64,000 nucleotides of DNA, from contig CP097466.1 of assembly GCA_041874725.1 (NCBI GenBank), positions 248,001 through 312,000 of the forward strand, in the 5' to 3' direction. The position numbers and the translations under genes are program-made. This DNA comes from Duganella sp. BuS-21 (GTDB taxonomy: Bacteria > Pseudomonadota > Gammaproteobacteria > Burkholderiales > Burkholderiaceae_D). Positions 41,135 to 50,229 of the stretch are shown piece after piece. The notes beneath the pieces are model-generated. The model was given only the letters and a program-made list of their open reading frames with translations. It searched no databases and was not told the DNA's origin. Numbering within the stretch: the stretch's first letter is position 1; each line of letters starts with the position of its first letter.

Positions 41135-41160
41135 TGGATACCCGCTTACGCGGGAATGAC
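41135..41160 (-). repeat. REP unit (family A), right boundary of the GIY-YIG module
   Basis: TGG, then ATACCCGCTTACGCGGGAAT, then GAC: the inverted counterpart of the unit at 40735. The pair has the same orientation as the two halves of the compact doublets at 8549 and 17718. Confidence 0.8.
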
Positions 41161-41165
41161 GGGGT

Positions 41166-41672
41166 TTAGGTGAATTTTTCGTTGACTGCGGCCGGTTCGC
41201 CGATGGCGTAGAAGGTGCCGCCGGCGATGTAGTGCAGGCTGCGGAAGCGCGGGTCGGCGCTTTCGAAGTGCCAGTGGCCGTCGCGGAACACGCGCTCGTC
41301 CGCATAGGCCGCCACCACTTCGCCGATGAACAGGTCATACACCTGCTCATTGCGCGGCTCGGGTAGCACTTTGCAGATCAGCCACGCCGAGCAGCCGGCC
41401 ACCAGCGGCACGTCATAACCGTCGACCTGGAACAACTCCACGCCAAACTTCTTCAGTTTATCCGGCGTATCGGCCAGGCTGGCGTGGCCGAGGTTATAAG
41501 TCAGCTCCAGCTGCCCCACGTTCGGCACCTGCAAAACAAAATAGCCGCTCTGCTCCACCAGCGGGCGCGTGGCGGTGGCCTTGTCCAGCACCACGGTCAC
41601 CTTCGGCGACGCAAAATCCCCACGAAAACGCGGACGAAAAAAAAGCCCGTATCTCAACGGGCTTCGTTCCAA
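41166..41672 (-). pseudogene. N-terminally truncated flavin reductase
   Basis: The frame encodes the FMN-binding split-barrel (flavoredoxin-like) domain from SPKVTVVLDKATATRPLVEQ to the C-terminus, including YDVPLVAGCSAWLICKV and LHYIAGGTFYAIG. Family members carry 40-50 more residues first, with the start of the flavin site; here they are replaced by a short basic stretch from unrelated sequence. An intrinsic terminator (41637-41664) overlaps the would-be start region, so expression is doubtful. I read this as the stub left by an insertion or deletion at about 41620-41640. Confidence 0.65.
41637..41664 (-). terminator. Intrinsic terminator (minus strand)
   Basis: AAGCCCGT (41643-41650) and ACGGGCTT (41657-41664) with a 6-nt loop; read on the minus strand the hairpin is followed by a run of eight T. 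It lies 23 bp beyond the stop of the small frame at 41688, which suggests that frame is or was a gene. Confidence 0.8.
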
Positions 41673-41687
41673 TGTATTACCTATTTC

Positions 41688-41897
41688 TCAATCGTACCGG
41701 TCTCCCTGGCTATCTGCCAAGTGAGGCGGCGTCTCGGGCGCCCATGCTATCTGCATAGTGCCCCCAACGTGTAAATCGACTAATGTCTTCGGGATTACAA
41801 CTCCGGTTTCTGCGTCAACTGCGCCAGCGAACTTACACAACTCATGGCGCGGCGCATCGGCCGGATGTGGGACTGTTTGCACGCAAACCTCAACCAC
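41688..41897 (-). CDS. Small hypothetical protein (uncertain start)
   Basis: A 69-aa frame beginning at a GTG, VVEVCVQTVPHPADAPRHEL, with DAETGVVIPKTLVDLHVGG in the middle. I do not recognise it. Support comes only from the strong terminator just downstream; there is no clear ribosome site and the frame stays open upstream towards yihY. The surrounding 250 bp is less GC-rich than the neighbours, consistent with inserted DNA. Confidence 0.35.
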   Translation of the reverse strand: MVEVCVQTVPHPADAPRHELCKFAGAVDAETGVVIPKTLVDLHVGGTMQIAWAPETPPHLADSQGDRYD

Positions 41898-41935
41898 GAA
41901 CGTAGTGTAACACAGTTCTTTGTGCGACGCACAAA

Positions 41936-42853
41936 TTATTTTATTTGTGTTGCTTCGGTTGTCAGCGGCTGCGGCGCGCGCCCCGGGCGCTCACGGCCGA
42001 CGCGTTCGAATTCGGAAATGACTTGCGCGCCCAGCAACAATAGCGTGGCGCCGATTTCCAGGCTGAACATGACGATGATGGCGGTCGTCATCGAGCCGTA
42101 CACCACGTTTACCTGCGACAGGGTGGAAAAGTACCAGATCAAGATGCGCCGTGCCACTTCCCACAGCAGCGCCGCCGTCACGCCGCCGATCAGCGCATGC
42201 GACAGCGACAGCCGGCCCACCGGCATCACCAGGTAGATCGAGGTCAACACCAGCACCTCACCGACAAAGCCCAGCAAGTACAGCAAGGCGCCCGAGACGC
42301 CGTTCAGCGACCAGTCGTAGCCGAACAAGCGCACGCTCTCCTCGCCCATCACTTTCAGGCTGCCGGCCACCAGCGTCACCAGCAACATGCCGGCTCCCAG
42401 CGACAGGATGTAGCAGTAGGGCATGATGGCCGAGACCATGAAATGGCGGCGGCGGATCTCGACGCGATGCTTGAAGATCACGCACATGGCATTTTCCAGT
42501 ACCGTGAAGGCCAGTGAACTGAAGAACAGCATGGAGATCACCAGCACGCCGCCCACCAGATCGCGGTGGGTGAGGAACTGGGCGATTTCGTTGACGATGG
42601 GCTTGGACTGCCCCGGCACGATCCAGTTCAGATAGCGACCCACGGTGGTCAGCAATTCCTGCTGGTCGATCACGTGCGACAAGGCCACCACCACCAGCAT
42701 CAGCAGCGGCAGGATGGACAGCAGCGAGTAATACGCCACCGCGCCCGCCAACAGCAAGCCTTGATTGGCGCGAAAGCCCTTCAGGCATTGCACCGTGAAA
42801 TCCATGGGATGAGCGGCCACATAGGCCAGTGCCCTGCGGTTGAGTAGGTTCAT
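41936..42853 (-). CDS. yihY: YihY/BrkB family inner-membrane protein
   Basis: 305-aa polytopic protein with about six hydrophobic segments. LLLAGAVAYYSLLSILPLLM and the late segment VNVVYGSMTTAIIVMFSLEI are typical of the family once misassigned as RNase BN. Length is normal. It follows the binding-protein gene by 20 bp on the same strand. Function is unsettled in the family. Confidence 0.9.
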   Translation of the reverse strand: MNLLNRRALAYVAAHPMDFTVQCLKGFRANQGLLLAGAVAYYSLLSILPLLMLVVVALSHVIDQQELLTTVGRYLNWIVPGQSKPIVNEIAQFLTHRDLVGGVLVISMLFFSSLAFTVLENAMCVIFKHRVEIRRRHFMVSAIMPYCYILSLGAGMLLVTLVAGSLKVMGEESVRLFGYDWSLNGVSGALLYLLGFVGEVLVLTSIYLVMPVGRLSLSHALIGGVTAALLWEVARRILIWYFSTLSQVNVVYGSMTTAIIVMFSLEIGATLLLLGAQVISEFERVGRERPGRAPQPLTTEATQIK

Positions 42854-42873
42854 ATTGCCATTCTATGCACAGC

Positions 42874-44541
42874 TCAGTGTGCGGTATGTGCGTCTACGTC
42901 CAGATAGCGCCAGTTGGTGAATTCCACCGGGTGGCGCCGATAATTTTTCAGCCAGGGCTGCTGTAAATCGGCGGAAATGGGATGCGTCAACAGCACCCAT
43001 GGCGTGTAAGCGTGAATAATTTGCGCGAGCTCATCATACAGGGCCGTGCGCTGCGGCGATTCTCCCATCTGGCGCGTTTGCTCGTAGCGCGCATTGTAGG
43101 CAGGAAGGTTGAAACGCGCGTAATTGGCGCGTCCGGCGTTCGGGCCGTACAGCAATTGATAGAAATTATCGCCGTCGGGGAAATCGGCCACCCAGTTGGT
43201 TTCGAACATCATCACCGCGCCCAGGCGCGAGGCCTTGATGATTTCGGTCTTCTTGTCGCTCTTGAAGCGTACGTGCAGTCCGATGGCGTTCAGCTGCTTG
43301 CGCCACAGCTCGTCCCGCAAGCGACCGACGGTGGAGGACTCGCTGTGCATCACCAGCACCAGCGCCTTGCCGTCCGGCTGCGTGCGGTAGCCCTGTTGGT
43401 CCTTGCGATAGCCGTAGCGGTCCAGCAGGGCGTTGGCCAGCGTCGGGTCGTAAGCGACCGGGCTGCGGAAATTCGGGTTGTAGCCCAACACATTCGGCGG
43501 CAGCGGCGTGAGCGCCGGCAGGGCCAGGCCTTTCTTCATGGTCGCCACGTCCTCGGCGCGGTTGTAGGCCAGGGCAATGGCGCGGCGCAGGGCCACCTTT
43601 TCCCTGCTGTAGCCGCCGATCAGCGGATCGTCCATATTCATCCACATGTAATAGGTCTGCAGCACCGGGAACGGCGCGAGGACGATGCCTTTCGCGGCCA
43701 GTTCCGGCTTGAGCTTCGCATCCTCGGTGAGCACTATTTCCTTCATCGACTCCGGCAGCTGTTCCAGGAAATCGAATTCGCCATTCAAAAAGCCGAGCAC
43801 GCGCGACTGGTATTCCTCGACGATCTTGATGTCGATGCGATCGACGATCGGCAGGCGCTTGCCGGCGAACTCCATGGGCCGGAAGTCGCGGTTGGCCAGC
43901 AGGATGATCTGGTCGCTGTGTTTCCACGTACCGATCTTGAACGGGCCGGTGCCGACCGGGTGATTGCCGACCTGCGCGCCGTGCGTTTCCACCACCTCGC
44001 GCGCCACCACGCCGGTGGCCGGCATCGCCAGGTAGAACAGGAAATTGGGATCGGGCTTTTTGAGCACGATGCGCAGGGTGAATTTGTCGACGGCGACCAG
44101 CTCCGCCACACCGTCGAACAGGTACAGCCACGGCGACTTCAACGCCGGCTGATACAGGCGCTTGAAGCTGTAGACGTAATCTTCCGCCGTGACCTGCCGG
44201 CGCGCGGTGGTGAAGGCGGGATCCGGCGTGAAATAAATGTCCTGGCGCAGCTGGAAGGTGTAGCGCTTGCCGCCATCGTCCACCGTCGGCATGGCGGTCA
44301 GCGTGTTGGGCATCAGCTTGACCGGACGGGCCAGGTAGTCGTAGCGCAGCAAGGGGTCGAACAGGTTTTCCAACAGGCTGAGGCTGGCGACGTCGGAAGC
44401 TACGGCCGGGTCGAGCGCGGTTTCGCCGGTGCTGAGGAAGGCGTGCAGCACTTTGGGCTCAGCATCGGCTCCCGCGTGCGCGGGGGCGACGGCGGCCACC
44501 GCCAGCACTGCCGTTGCACAAATTTTCAGCATCCTTTGCAT
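42874..44541 (-). CDS. Peptide-type ABC transporter substrate-binding protein
   Basis: Family 5 (DppA/OppA-like) solute-binding protein of 555 aa. The signal peptide MQRMLKICATAVLAVAAVAP ends at an AHA-G site. The domain follows with LDPAVASDVASLSLLENLFD, YVYSFKRLYQPALKSPW and VGTGPFKIGTWKHSDQI. No permease or ATPase genes are adjacent, so it is an orphan receptor or works with a distant transporter. The cleavage-site segment is encoded by a REP unit (44456-44490). Ligand unknown; murein or other peptides are possible. Confidence 0.88.
   Translation of the reverse strand: MQRMLKICATAVLAVAAVAPAHAGADAEPKVLHAFLSTGETALDPAVASDVASLSLLENLFDPLLRYDYLARPVKLMPNTLTAMPTVDDGGKRYTFQLRQDIYFTPDPAFTTARRQVTAEDYVYSFKRLYQPALKSPWLYLFDGVAELVAVDKFTLRIVLKKPDPNFLFYLAMPATGVVAREVVETHGAQVGNHPVGTGPFKIGTWKHSDQIILLANRDFRPMEFAGKRLPIVDRIDIKIVEEYQSRVLGFLNGEFDFLEQLPESMKEIVLTEDAKLKPELAAKGIVLAPFPVLQTYYMWMNMDDPLIGGYSREKVALRRAIALAYNRAEDVATMKKGLALPALTPLPPNVLGYNPNFRSPVAYDPTLANALLDRYGYRKDQQGYRTQPDGKALVLVMHSESSTVGRLRDELWRKQLNAIGLHVRFKSDKKTEIIKASRLGAVMMFETNWVADFPDGDNFYQLLYGPNAGRANYARFNLPAYNARYEQTRQMGESPQRTALYDELAQIIHAYTPWVLLTHPISADLQQPWLKNYRRHPVEFTNWRYLDVDAHTAH
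44456..44490 (-). repeat. REP unit (family A) inside a coding sequence
   Basis: Read on the minus strand: GTCGCCCCCGCGCACGCGGG, then AGCCGATGCTGAGCC. It matches the unit and flank at 35806 at 32 of 36 positions and encodes the residues VAPAHAGADAEP around the predicted signal-peptidase site. Confidence 0.75.
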
Positions 44542-44630
44542 GGCGCCTCACACGGTAAAGCGGCAGCTTATAACTTTTTCGCCTTGCTTACCCGCTATAC
44601 TTTGCAAATCAATTACTGCACTCTAGAAAA

Positions 44631-45869
44631 ATGTCGCTCAATTACATCTGGTCTGGCTTCTTCCTGGTGGGATTCCTGGCCGCGTTGGCGCAGTTCCTGT
44701 TCATGGGCGACACGGAAATCTTCAAGCGCATCATCGACGGCACGTTCGACTCCGCCCGCACCGGCGTGATGGACATCGCCCTGCCGCTGGCCGGTGTGAT
44801 GACGCTGTGGCTCGGCATCATGAACATCGGCGAGAAAGCCGGCGCCATCGACCTGCTGGCCAAGCTGATCGCGCCGTTCTTCTCGCGCATCTTCCCCGGC
44901 GTGCCGTCGAACCACCCGGCCACCGGCCACATGGTGATGAACTTCTCGGCCAACCTGCTGGGCCTGGACAACGCCGCCACGCCGTTCGGCCTGAAGGCCA
45001 TGGAAAGCCTGCAAACGCTCAATCCCAACAAGGACGAACCGACCGATGCGCAGATCATGTTCCTGGTGCTGCACACCTCGGGCCTGACCTTGATCCCGCT
45101 GGCCATCATGGCGCAGCGCTCGATCCTCGGTGCGGCCGATCCGTCCGACATCTTCATTCCCTGCATGGTGGCGACCTATGTGGCGACCATGACCGGCATC
45201 ATCGCCGTCTCGATCCGCCAGCGCATCAACCTGTTCAACCGCGTGGTCGTGGGCTGGCTGGGCGGCATCACCGCCTTCATCGCGCTGGTGATCTGGTACT
45301 TCACGCAGTATTTGACCAAGCCGGAAATCGAGGTCGTCTCCAAGGTGTTCAGCAATTTCGTGCTGATTGCGGTGATCGGCGGTTTCATCATCGGCGCGTT
45401 GCGCAAGAAGGTGAACGTCTACGAAGCCTTTATCGAAGGCGCCAAGGGCGGCATCCAGACCTCCATCACCGTGATTCCGTATTTGGTCGGCATGCTGGTG
45501 GCGATCAGCGTGGTGCGCAACGCCGGCCTGCTGGGCTTTGTGGTGCAGGGCTTCAGCTGGCTGTTCAGCTTCCTGGGCGTGAACACCGACTTCGTGCCGG
45601 CGCTGCCGACCGCGCTGATGAAGCCACTGAGCGGCAGCGCCGCCAAGGCCATGATGATCGACACCATGCAAACCTACGGCGTCGATTCCTTCGTCGGTCG
45701 CCTGGCTTGCGTGTTCCAGGGTTCGGCCGATACCACCTTCTACATCGTCGCGCTGTATTTCGGCTCGGTCGGCATCCGCAAGACGCGCTACGCGATCTCC
45801 TGCGGCCTGATCGCCGACTTCGCCGGCGTGATTGCTGCGATTGCGATTTCCTATGTCTTCTTCTACTAA
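44631..45869 (+). CDS. SpmA-SpmB fusion (spore maturation/nucleoside-recognition membrane protein)
   Basis: 412-aa membrane protein with two Gate-type domains. The SpmA-like half contains GVMDIALPLAGVMTLWLGIM and PATGHMVMNFSANLLGLDNA; the SpmB-like half begins near residue 230 with FIEGAKGGIQTSITVIPYLV and PLSGSAAKAMMIDTM. Bacillus encodes SpmA and SpmB separately; fused forms occur in Gram-negatives that do not sporulate. Its last 17 bp overlap the start of dacB, so the two are translationally coupled. Substrate unknown. Confidence 0.88.
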   Translation: MSLNYIWSGFFLVGFLAALAQFLFMGDTEIFKRIIDGTFDSARTGVMDIALPLAGVMTLWLGIMNIGEKAGAIDLLAKLIAPFFSRIFPGVPSNHPATGHMVMNFSANLLGLDNAATPFGLKAMESLQTLNPNKDEPTDAQIMFLVLHTSGLTLIPLAIMAQRSILGAADPSDIFIPCMVATYVATMTGIIAVSIRQRINLFNRVVVGWLGGITAFIALVIWYFTQYLTKPEIEVVSKVFSNFVLIAVIGGFIIGALRKKVNVYEAFIEGAKGGIQTSITVIPYLVGMLVAISVVRNAGLLGFVVQGFSWLFSFLGVNTDFVPALPTALMKPLSGSAAKAMMIDTMQTYGVDSFVGRLACVFQGSADTTFYIVALYFGSVGIRKTRYAISCGLIADFAGVIAAIAISYVFFY

Positions 45870-47358
45870 GTTGTTGCGCCGCCTGGTTGCTGGTTCGCTG
45901 CTTGGCGCGCTGCTGGCGGCTGGCGTGCAGGCGGCGGAACTGCCGGAACCGGTGGCGCGGCTGATGCAATCTTCCGGCATACCGCCGGAAGCGGCCGGCA
46001 TCGTCGTCATACGCGGCGACGCCACGCTGGTCGCGCACAATGCGCAACTCAGCATGCAGCCGGCCTCGACCATGAAGCTGTTCACGGCGATGACGGCGCT
46101 GGAGTTGCTTGGCCCGGTATTCCGCGGCCGCACCGAATTCCGCAGCAGCGCGGAAGTGGTCAACGGCGTCCTGCAGGGCGACCTGATACTGCGTGGCGGC
46201 GCCGATGCCGATTTCAACGAGGATGCGCTGTCGCACATGCTGGAAGCGCTGCGCAACCAGGGCATCCGCAAGATCAAGGGCGATATCGTGGTGGACCGCC
46301 TGCTGTTCCAGCCCTCGCGGCCGGATGCCGGGCAGCCGCCGTTTGATGAATATCCCTGGGCCTACTACAACGTCATCCCGAACGCGGCGCTGCTCAACAC
46401 CAATCTGCTGAAAGTCGAGCTACGCTCGACCGGCGACAAGCTCTCGCTGGTGATGATGCCGGAGCTGGACAAGGTCGGCATCCGTTCGGAGATGAAGCTG
46501 AGCGACGCGCCCTGCGCCGCCTGGGAAAACGGCTGGCGCTCGCCGGACTACACGCGCAAGGGCGAGCGCATCGAAGTCGTCCTGCACGGCAGCTTCCCCA
46601 AGGACTGCGTGAAATCGACCAGCATCAACGTCCTCGATAGCCAGGATTACCTGGCCCGCCTGCTGCTGGCGGAATGGCGCAAACAGGGCGGTAGCCTGAG
46701 CGGCGAAGTGCGCGAAGCGATACTCCCGAACGCCGCAACGCCAGCGCCGATCGCACCGCTCACCCGCCTGCTGGCCGAACACGTTTCCCGCACGCTGCCC
46801 GAAGTCCTGCGCGACACCAACAAACAATCCGACAACACGCTGGCGCGCACCATTTTCCTCAGCCTTGGCAGCCTGGAAACCGATCCCGCGCTGGGCAGCC
46901 GCCCACTGGCCGCCGACGGCGCGCAAGCCAGCACCGCCATGCGCGCCGAAACCACCATCCGCGCCTGGCTGCAGCAGCACAACATCGACGGCAACGGCCT
47001 GGTGCTGGACAACGGCTCCGGCCTGTCGCGCACCGAACGCGCCACGCCGGCGCAACTGGCCGGCGTGCTGCAAGCGGGCCTGAAAAGCCTGTGGATGCCG
47101 GAATTCCTGGCCAGCCTGCCGATCGCCGCCACCGACGGCACCCTGCGCCGCCGCCTGACAGACAGCCCTGCCGCCCAACGCGCGCGCCTGAAAACTGGTA
47201 GCCTGAAAGGCGTGATCGCAATTGCCGGCTACGTCCAGGACGCCAACAAGCAAGCCTGCATCGTGGTCGCCATCCTCAACGACGAGCACGTCGCCAACGG
47301 CGCCGGCCGCGCCGTACTCGACGCGCTGGTCGACTGGGTGGCCCGCAGCGGAAACTGA
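45853..47358 (+). CDS. dacB: D-alanyl-D-alanine carboxypeptidase/endopeptidase DacB (PBP4-type, S13)
   Basis: Periplasmic penicillin-binding protein that trims pentapeptides and cuts crosslinks. From MSSSTKLLRRLVAGSLLGAL it is 501 aa, with a signal peptide. SxxK is S72-T-M-K75 in PASTMKLFTAM, SxN is in KQSDNTLARTIF, and KTG in RLKTGSLKGVIA: all catalytic motifs are present. The insertion domain expected in PBP4 separates the first two. It lies at the left end of the beta-lactam/cell-wall block and releases D-Ala and crosslinked peptides relevant to the recycling genes. Confidence 0.95.
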   Translation: MSSSTKLLRRLVAGSLLGALLAAGVQAAELPEPVARLMQSSGIPPEAAGIVVIRGDATLVAHNAQLSMQPASTMKLFTAMTALELLGPVFRGRTEFRSSAEVVNGVLQGDLILRGGADADFNEDALSHMLEALRNQGIRKIKGDIVVDRLLFQPSRPDAGQPPFDEYPWAYYNVIPNAALLNTNLLKVELRSTGDKLSLVMMPELDKVGIRSEMKLSDAPCAAWENGWRSPDYTRKGERIEVVLHGSFPKDCVKSTSINVLDSQDYLARLLLAEWRKQGGSLSGEVREAILPNAATPAPIAPLTRLLAEHVSRTLPEVLRDTNKQSDNTLARTIFLSLGSLETDPALGSRPLAADGAQASTAMRAETTIRAWLQQHNIDGNGLVLDNGSGLSRTERATPAQLAGVLQAGLKSLWMPEFLASLPIAATDGTLRRRLTDSPAAQRARLKTGSLKGVIAIAGYVQDANKQACIVVAILNDEHVANGAGRAVLDALVDWVARSGN

Positions 47359-47371
47359 CAAGGAGCACACC

Positions 47372-48349
<978 letters not shown>

Positions 48350-48367
48350 AAATACTCACATCGCTGC

Positions 48368-48397
48368 TTGACTCGATTGCGACAGTTGTCGCACAAT
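48368..48397 (+). promoter_or_regulatory. Promoter with palindromic operator for the BlaR1-like/ampC pair
   Basis: TTGACT (48368-48373) and CACAAT (48392-48397) form a sigma70-like promoter with 18-bp spacing. The spacer is almost filled by a perfect dyad TGCGACA-GT-TGTCGCA (48378-48393), and a similar half-site CAACAGTCGCA follows at about 48403-48413. The layout is that of a repressor operator, as expected for BlaI-type control, but no blaI gene is in the window. Confidence 0.6.
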
Positions 48398-48425
48398 AGT
48401 GGCAACAGTCGCAGTGGAGCATCCC

Positions 48426-50183
48426 TTGGTTATCCTTAGCACCTTCTACACAGGCATCGACCTGCTGGCCTACCGCTTTGCATTGGCCAGCGGCGGCTGC
48501 CTGGCCGCCGGATTCGGCGTATGGGCGGCGATGACGCTGTGCCGGCGCTGGCTGCCTGGCGTCGCCGCGCAGCGTTCGGTGTGGCTGCTGGCCCAGGTCA
48601 CCATCTTCGCGGCTTTCCTGCTGATCCTGCTGCCGCAGGGCGAGCGCCTGCGCGTGCTGCCGCCCATCGACATCGAAGAATTCTCCGCGCATGCTGCAAG
48701 CGCCACCGCCGTAATCGACGCCGACGCCAAGCCCGCCACGCAGGCGATCGCGGAAACCAGCACGAGCGACTATCTCGCCACCGCCGCGCAAGGCTGGCTG
48801 CTGCTGTACGCGGCAGGCCTCGGCTACACCTTGATCCAGCTGCTGCGCACCCGGCGCGCGCTGCACGCCCTGGCCGCTGCCGGCGACAAAACCGATGACC
48901 AGCCGATGGACCTGATCGAAGTCGACGCGCCCATCTCGCCGATGCTGTTTGGCCTGTTCCGCCCACGCCTGCTGCTGCCGCTGCACCTGCGCGGCTTCGA
49001 CCAGGACCAGCGCCAGATGGTCGTCGAACACGAGCTGACGCACTGGCGCCGCCACGACCTGCAATGGACCAGCGCCGGCATCCTGCTGCAAACCCTGCTC
49101 TGGTTTAATCCCTTCGTGCGCCTCCTGCGCCTGCAACTGTCATGGGCGCAGGAACTGGGCTGCGACCGCGAAGTGCTGCGCGGCCGCGCAGCCAGCCAAC
49201 GCAAGGCCTATGCCGCCGCCCTGGTCGCGCAACTGAAACTGCAGCAGACCACGATGTCGATACCTATCGCACTCGCCTTCGGCAACCTCACGCCAACTAC
49301 GCTGGCCGCGCGCATTGCGCTGATCCGCAGCCCGGCCGGAACGCCACGTGGACCGTGGACGCGCATCGCCGCACTGGCCGGCCTGTGCGCCGTGCTGGCA
49401 GCCAGTCTCGCCTTGCAGCCGACGCTGGCCTCGCAAAGCACTGCGCCGCTATCCTGCACCACGCTGGTGGACGCCGCCAGCGGACAGCGCCTGCGCCACG
49501 AAGGCCAATGCGGTCACCGTGCCACGCCGGCGTCCACCTTCAACATCGTGGTCAGTTTGATGGGCTACGACAGCGGCATCCTGATCGACGAGCACGCGCC
49601 GTTGATGCCGTTCAAAACTAGCTACACCGACTCGACGCGTGAGGACTGGCGTGCCGACACCGATCCATCCACCTGGATCAAAAACTCCACCGTCTGGTAC
49701 GCGCAGCAGGTCACCACGCAAATCGGCGAGGCACGCTTTCAGCGCTACATTCGCAATTTCGGCTACGGCAATGCCGATCTCTCCGGCGACGCCGGCGCGC
49801 ACAACGGCCTTACCCAATCGTGGATCGGCTCCTCCTTGCAGATTTCAGCGGACGAGCAAACCGACTTCCTGCGCAAGCTGGTCAACCGCCAGTTGCCGAT
49901 ATCGGCCAAGGCATATGAGATGACCAGCCGCATCCTGCATCCGCAAACGCTGGGCAACGGCTGGACCATCCACGGCAAGACCGGCACTGCGTCACCGGTG
50001 CTCTCCAACGGCAGCGACGACCCGGAGCGACAATACGGTTGGTACGTCGGCTGGGCCACCAAGGGCACGCGAACCATCGTATTCGCCCGCATGACGCTCG
50101 ACCACCGACAGCAAGACTACGCCGGACCACGCGCCAAACAAACCTTCCTGCGTGATGTCGCCACGCAGCTCGACACACTGTAG
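48426..50183 (+). CDS. BlaR1-like M56 metalloprotease fused to a class D beta-lactamase-like sensor domain
   Basis: Membrane sensor-protease of BlaR1/MecR1 layout (585 aa). TTG at 48426 has GGAG six bases upstream; a GTG nine codons earlier is the alternative. Four membrane segments: about 10-35, 50-70, 115-140 and 315-335. The M56 zinc site is HELTH (202-206) with the third ligand in ELGCD (E243). The C-terminal periplasmic domain has class D features: FGYGN (YGN 447-449), SWIGSSLQISADEQ, GKTG (KTG 518-520) and YGWYVGW. The active-site SxxK is S370-T-F-N373, so the lysine is Asn (codon AAC, 49542). In known BlaR1 and OXA proteins this Lys is essential for acylation. The protein may bind ligands non-covalently or slowly, or may have a different signal. 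ampC follows 46 bp later. Confidence 0.85.
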   Translation: MVILSTFYTGIDLLAYRFALASGGCLAAGFGVWAAMTLCRRWLPGVAAQRSVWLLAQVTIFAAFLLILLPQGERLRVLPPIDIEEFSAHAASATAVIDADAKPATQAIAETSTSDYLATAAQGWLLLYAAGLGYTLIQLLRTRRALHALAAAGDKTDDQPMDLIEVDAPISPMLFGLFRPRLLLPLHLRGFDQDQRQMVVEHELTHWRRHDLQWTSAGILLQTLLWFNPFVRLLRLQLSWAQELGCDREVLRGRAASQRKAYAAALVAQLKLQQTTMSIPIALAFGNLTPTTLAARIALIRSPAGTPRGPWTRIAALAGLCAVLAASLALQPTLASQSTAPLSCTTLVDAASGQRLRHEGQCGHRATPASTFNIVVSLMGYDSGILIDEHAPLMPFKTSYTDSTREDWRADTDPSTWIKNSTVWYAQQVTTQIGEARFQRYIRNFGYGNADLSGDAGAHNGLTQSWIGSSLQISADEQTDFLRKLVNRQLPISAKAYEMTSRILHPQTLGNGWTIHGKTGTASPVLSNGSDDPERQYGWYVGWATKGTRTIVFARMTLDHRQQDYAGPRAKQTFLRDVATQLDTL

Positions 50184-50220
50184 CAAACCACCACCAACCA
50201 CCACCACCCACCACCAACCA
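50184..50220 (+). repeat. ACC-rich repeat tract in front of ampC
   Basis: Thirty-seven bases of A and C only (apart from the first), built from ACCACCA units, fill the gap between the BlaR1-like stop and the ampC ribosome site GGAG at 50221. Such a leader would be unstructured in mRNA. Confidence 0.6.
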
Positions 50221-50229
50221 GGAGCAACC

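Noticed and set aside
41919..41935. TTTGTGC-GAC-GCACAAA hairpin at the end of yihY as its terminator
   Set aside because: On the minus strand it is followed by GAACTG, not T; the T-rich side faces the plus strand, where no gene ends.
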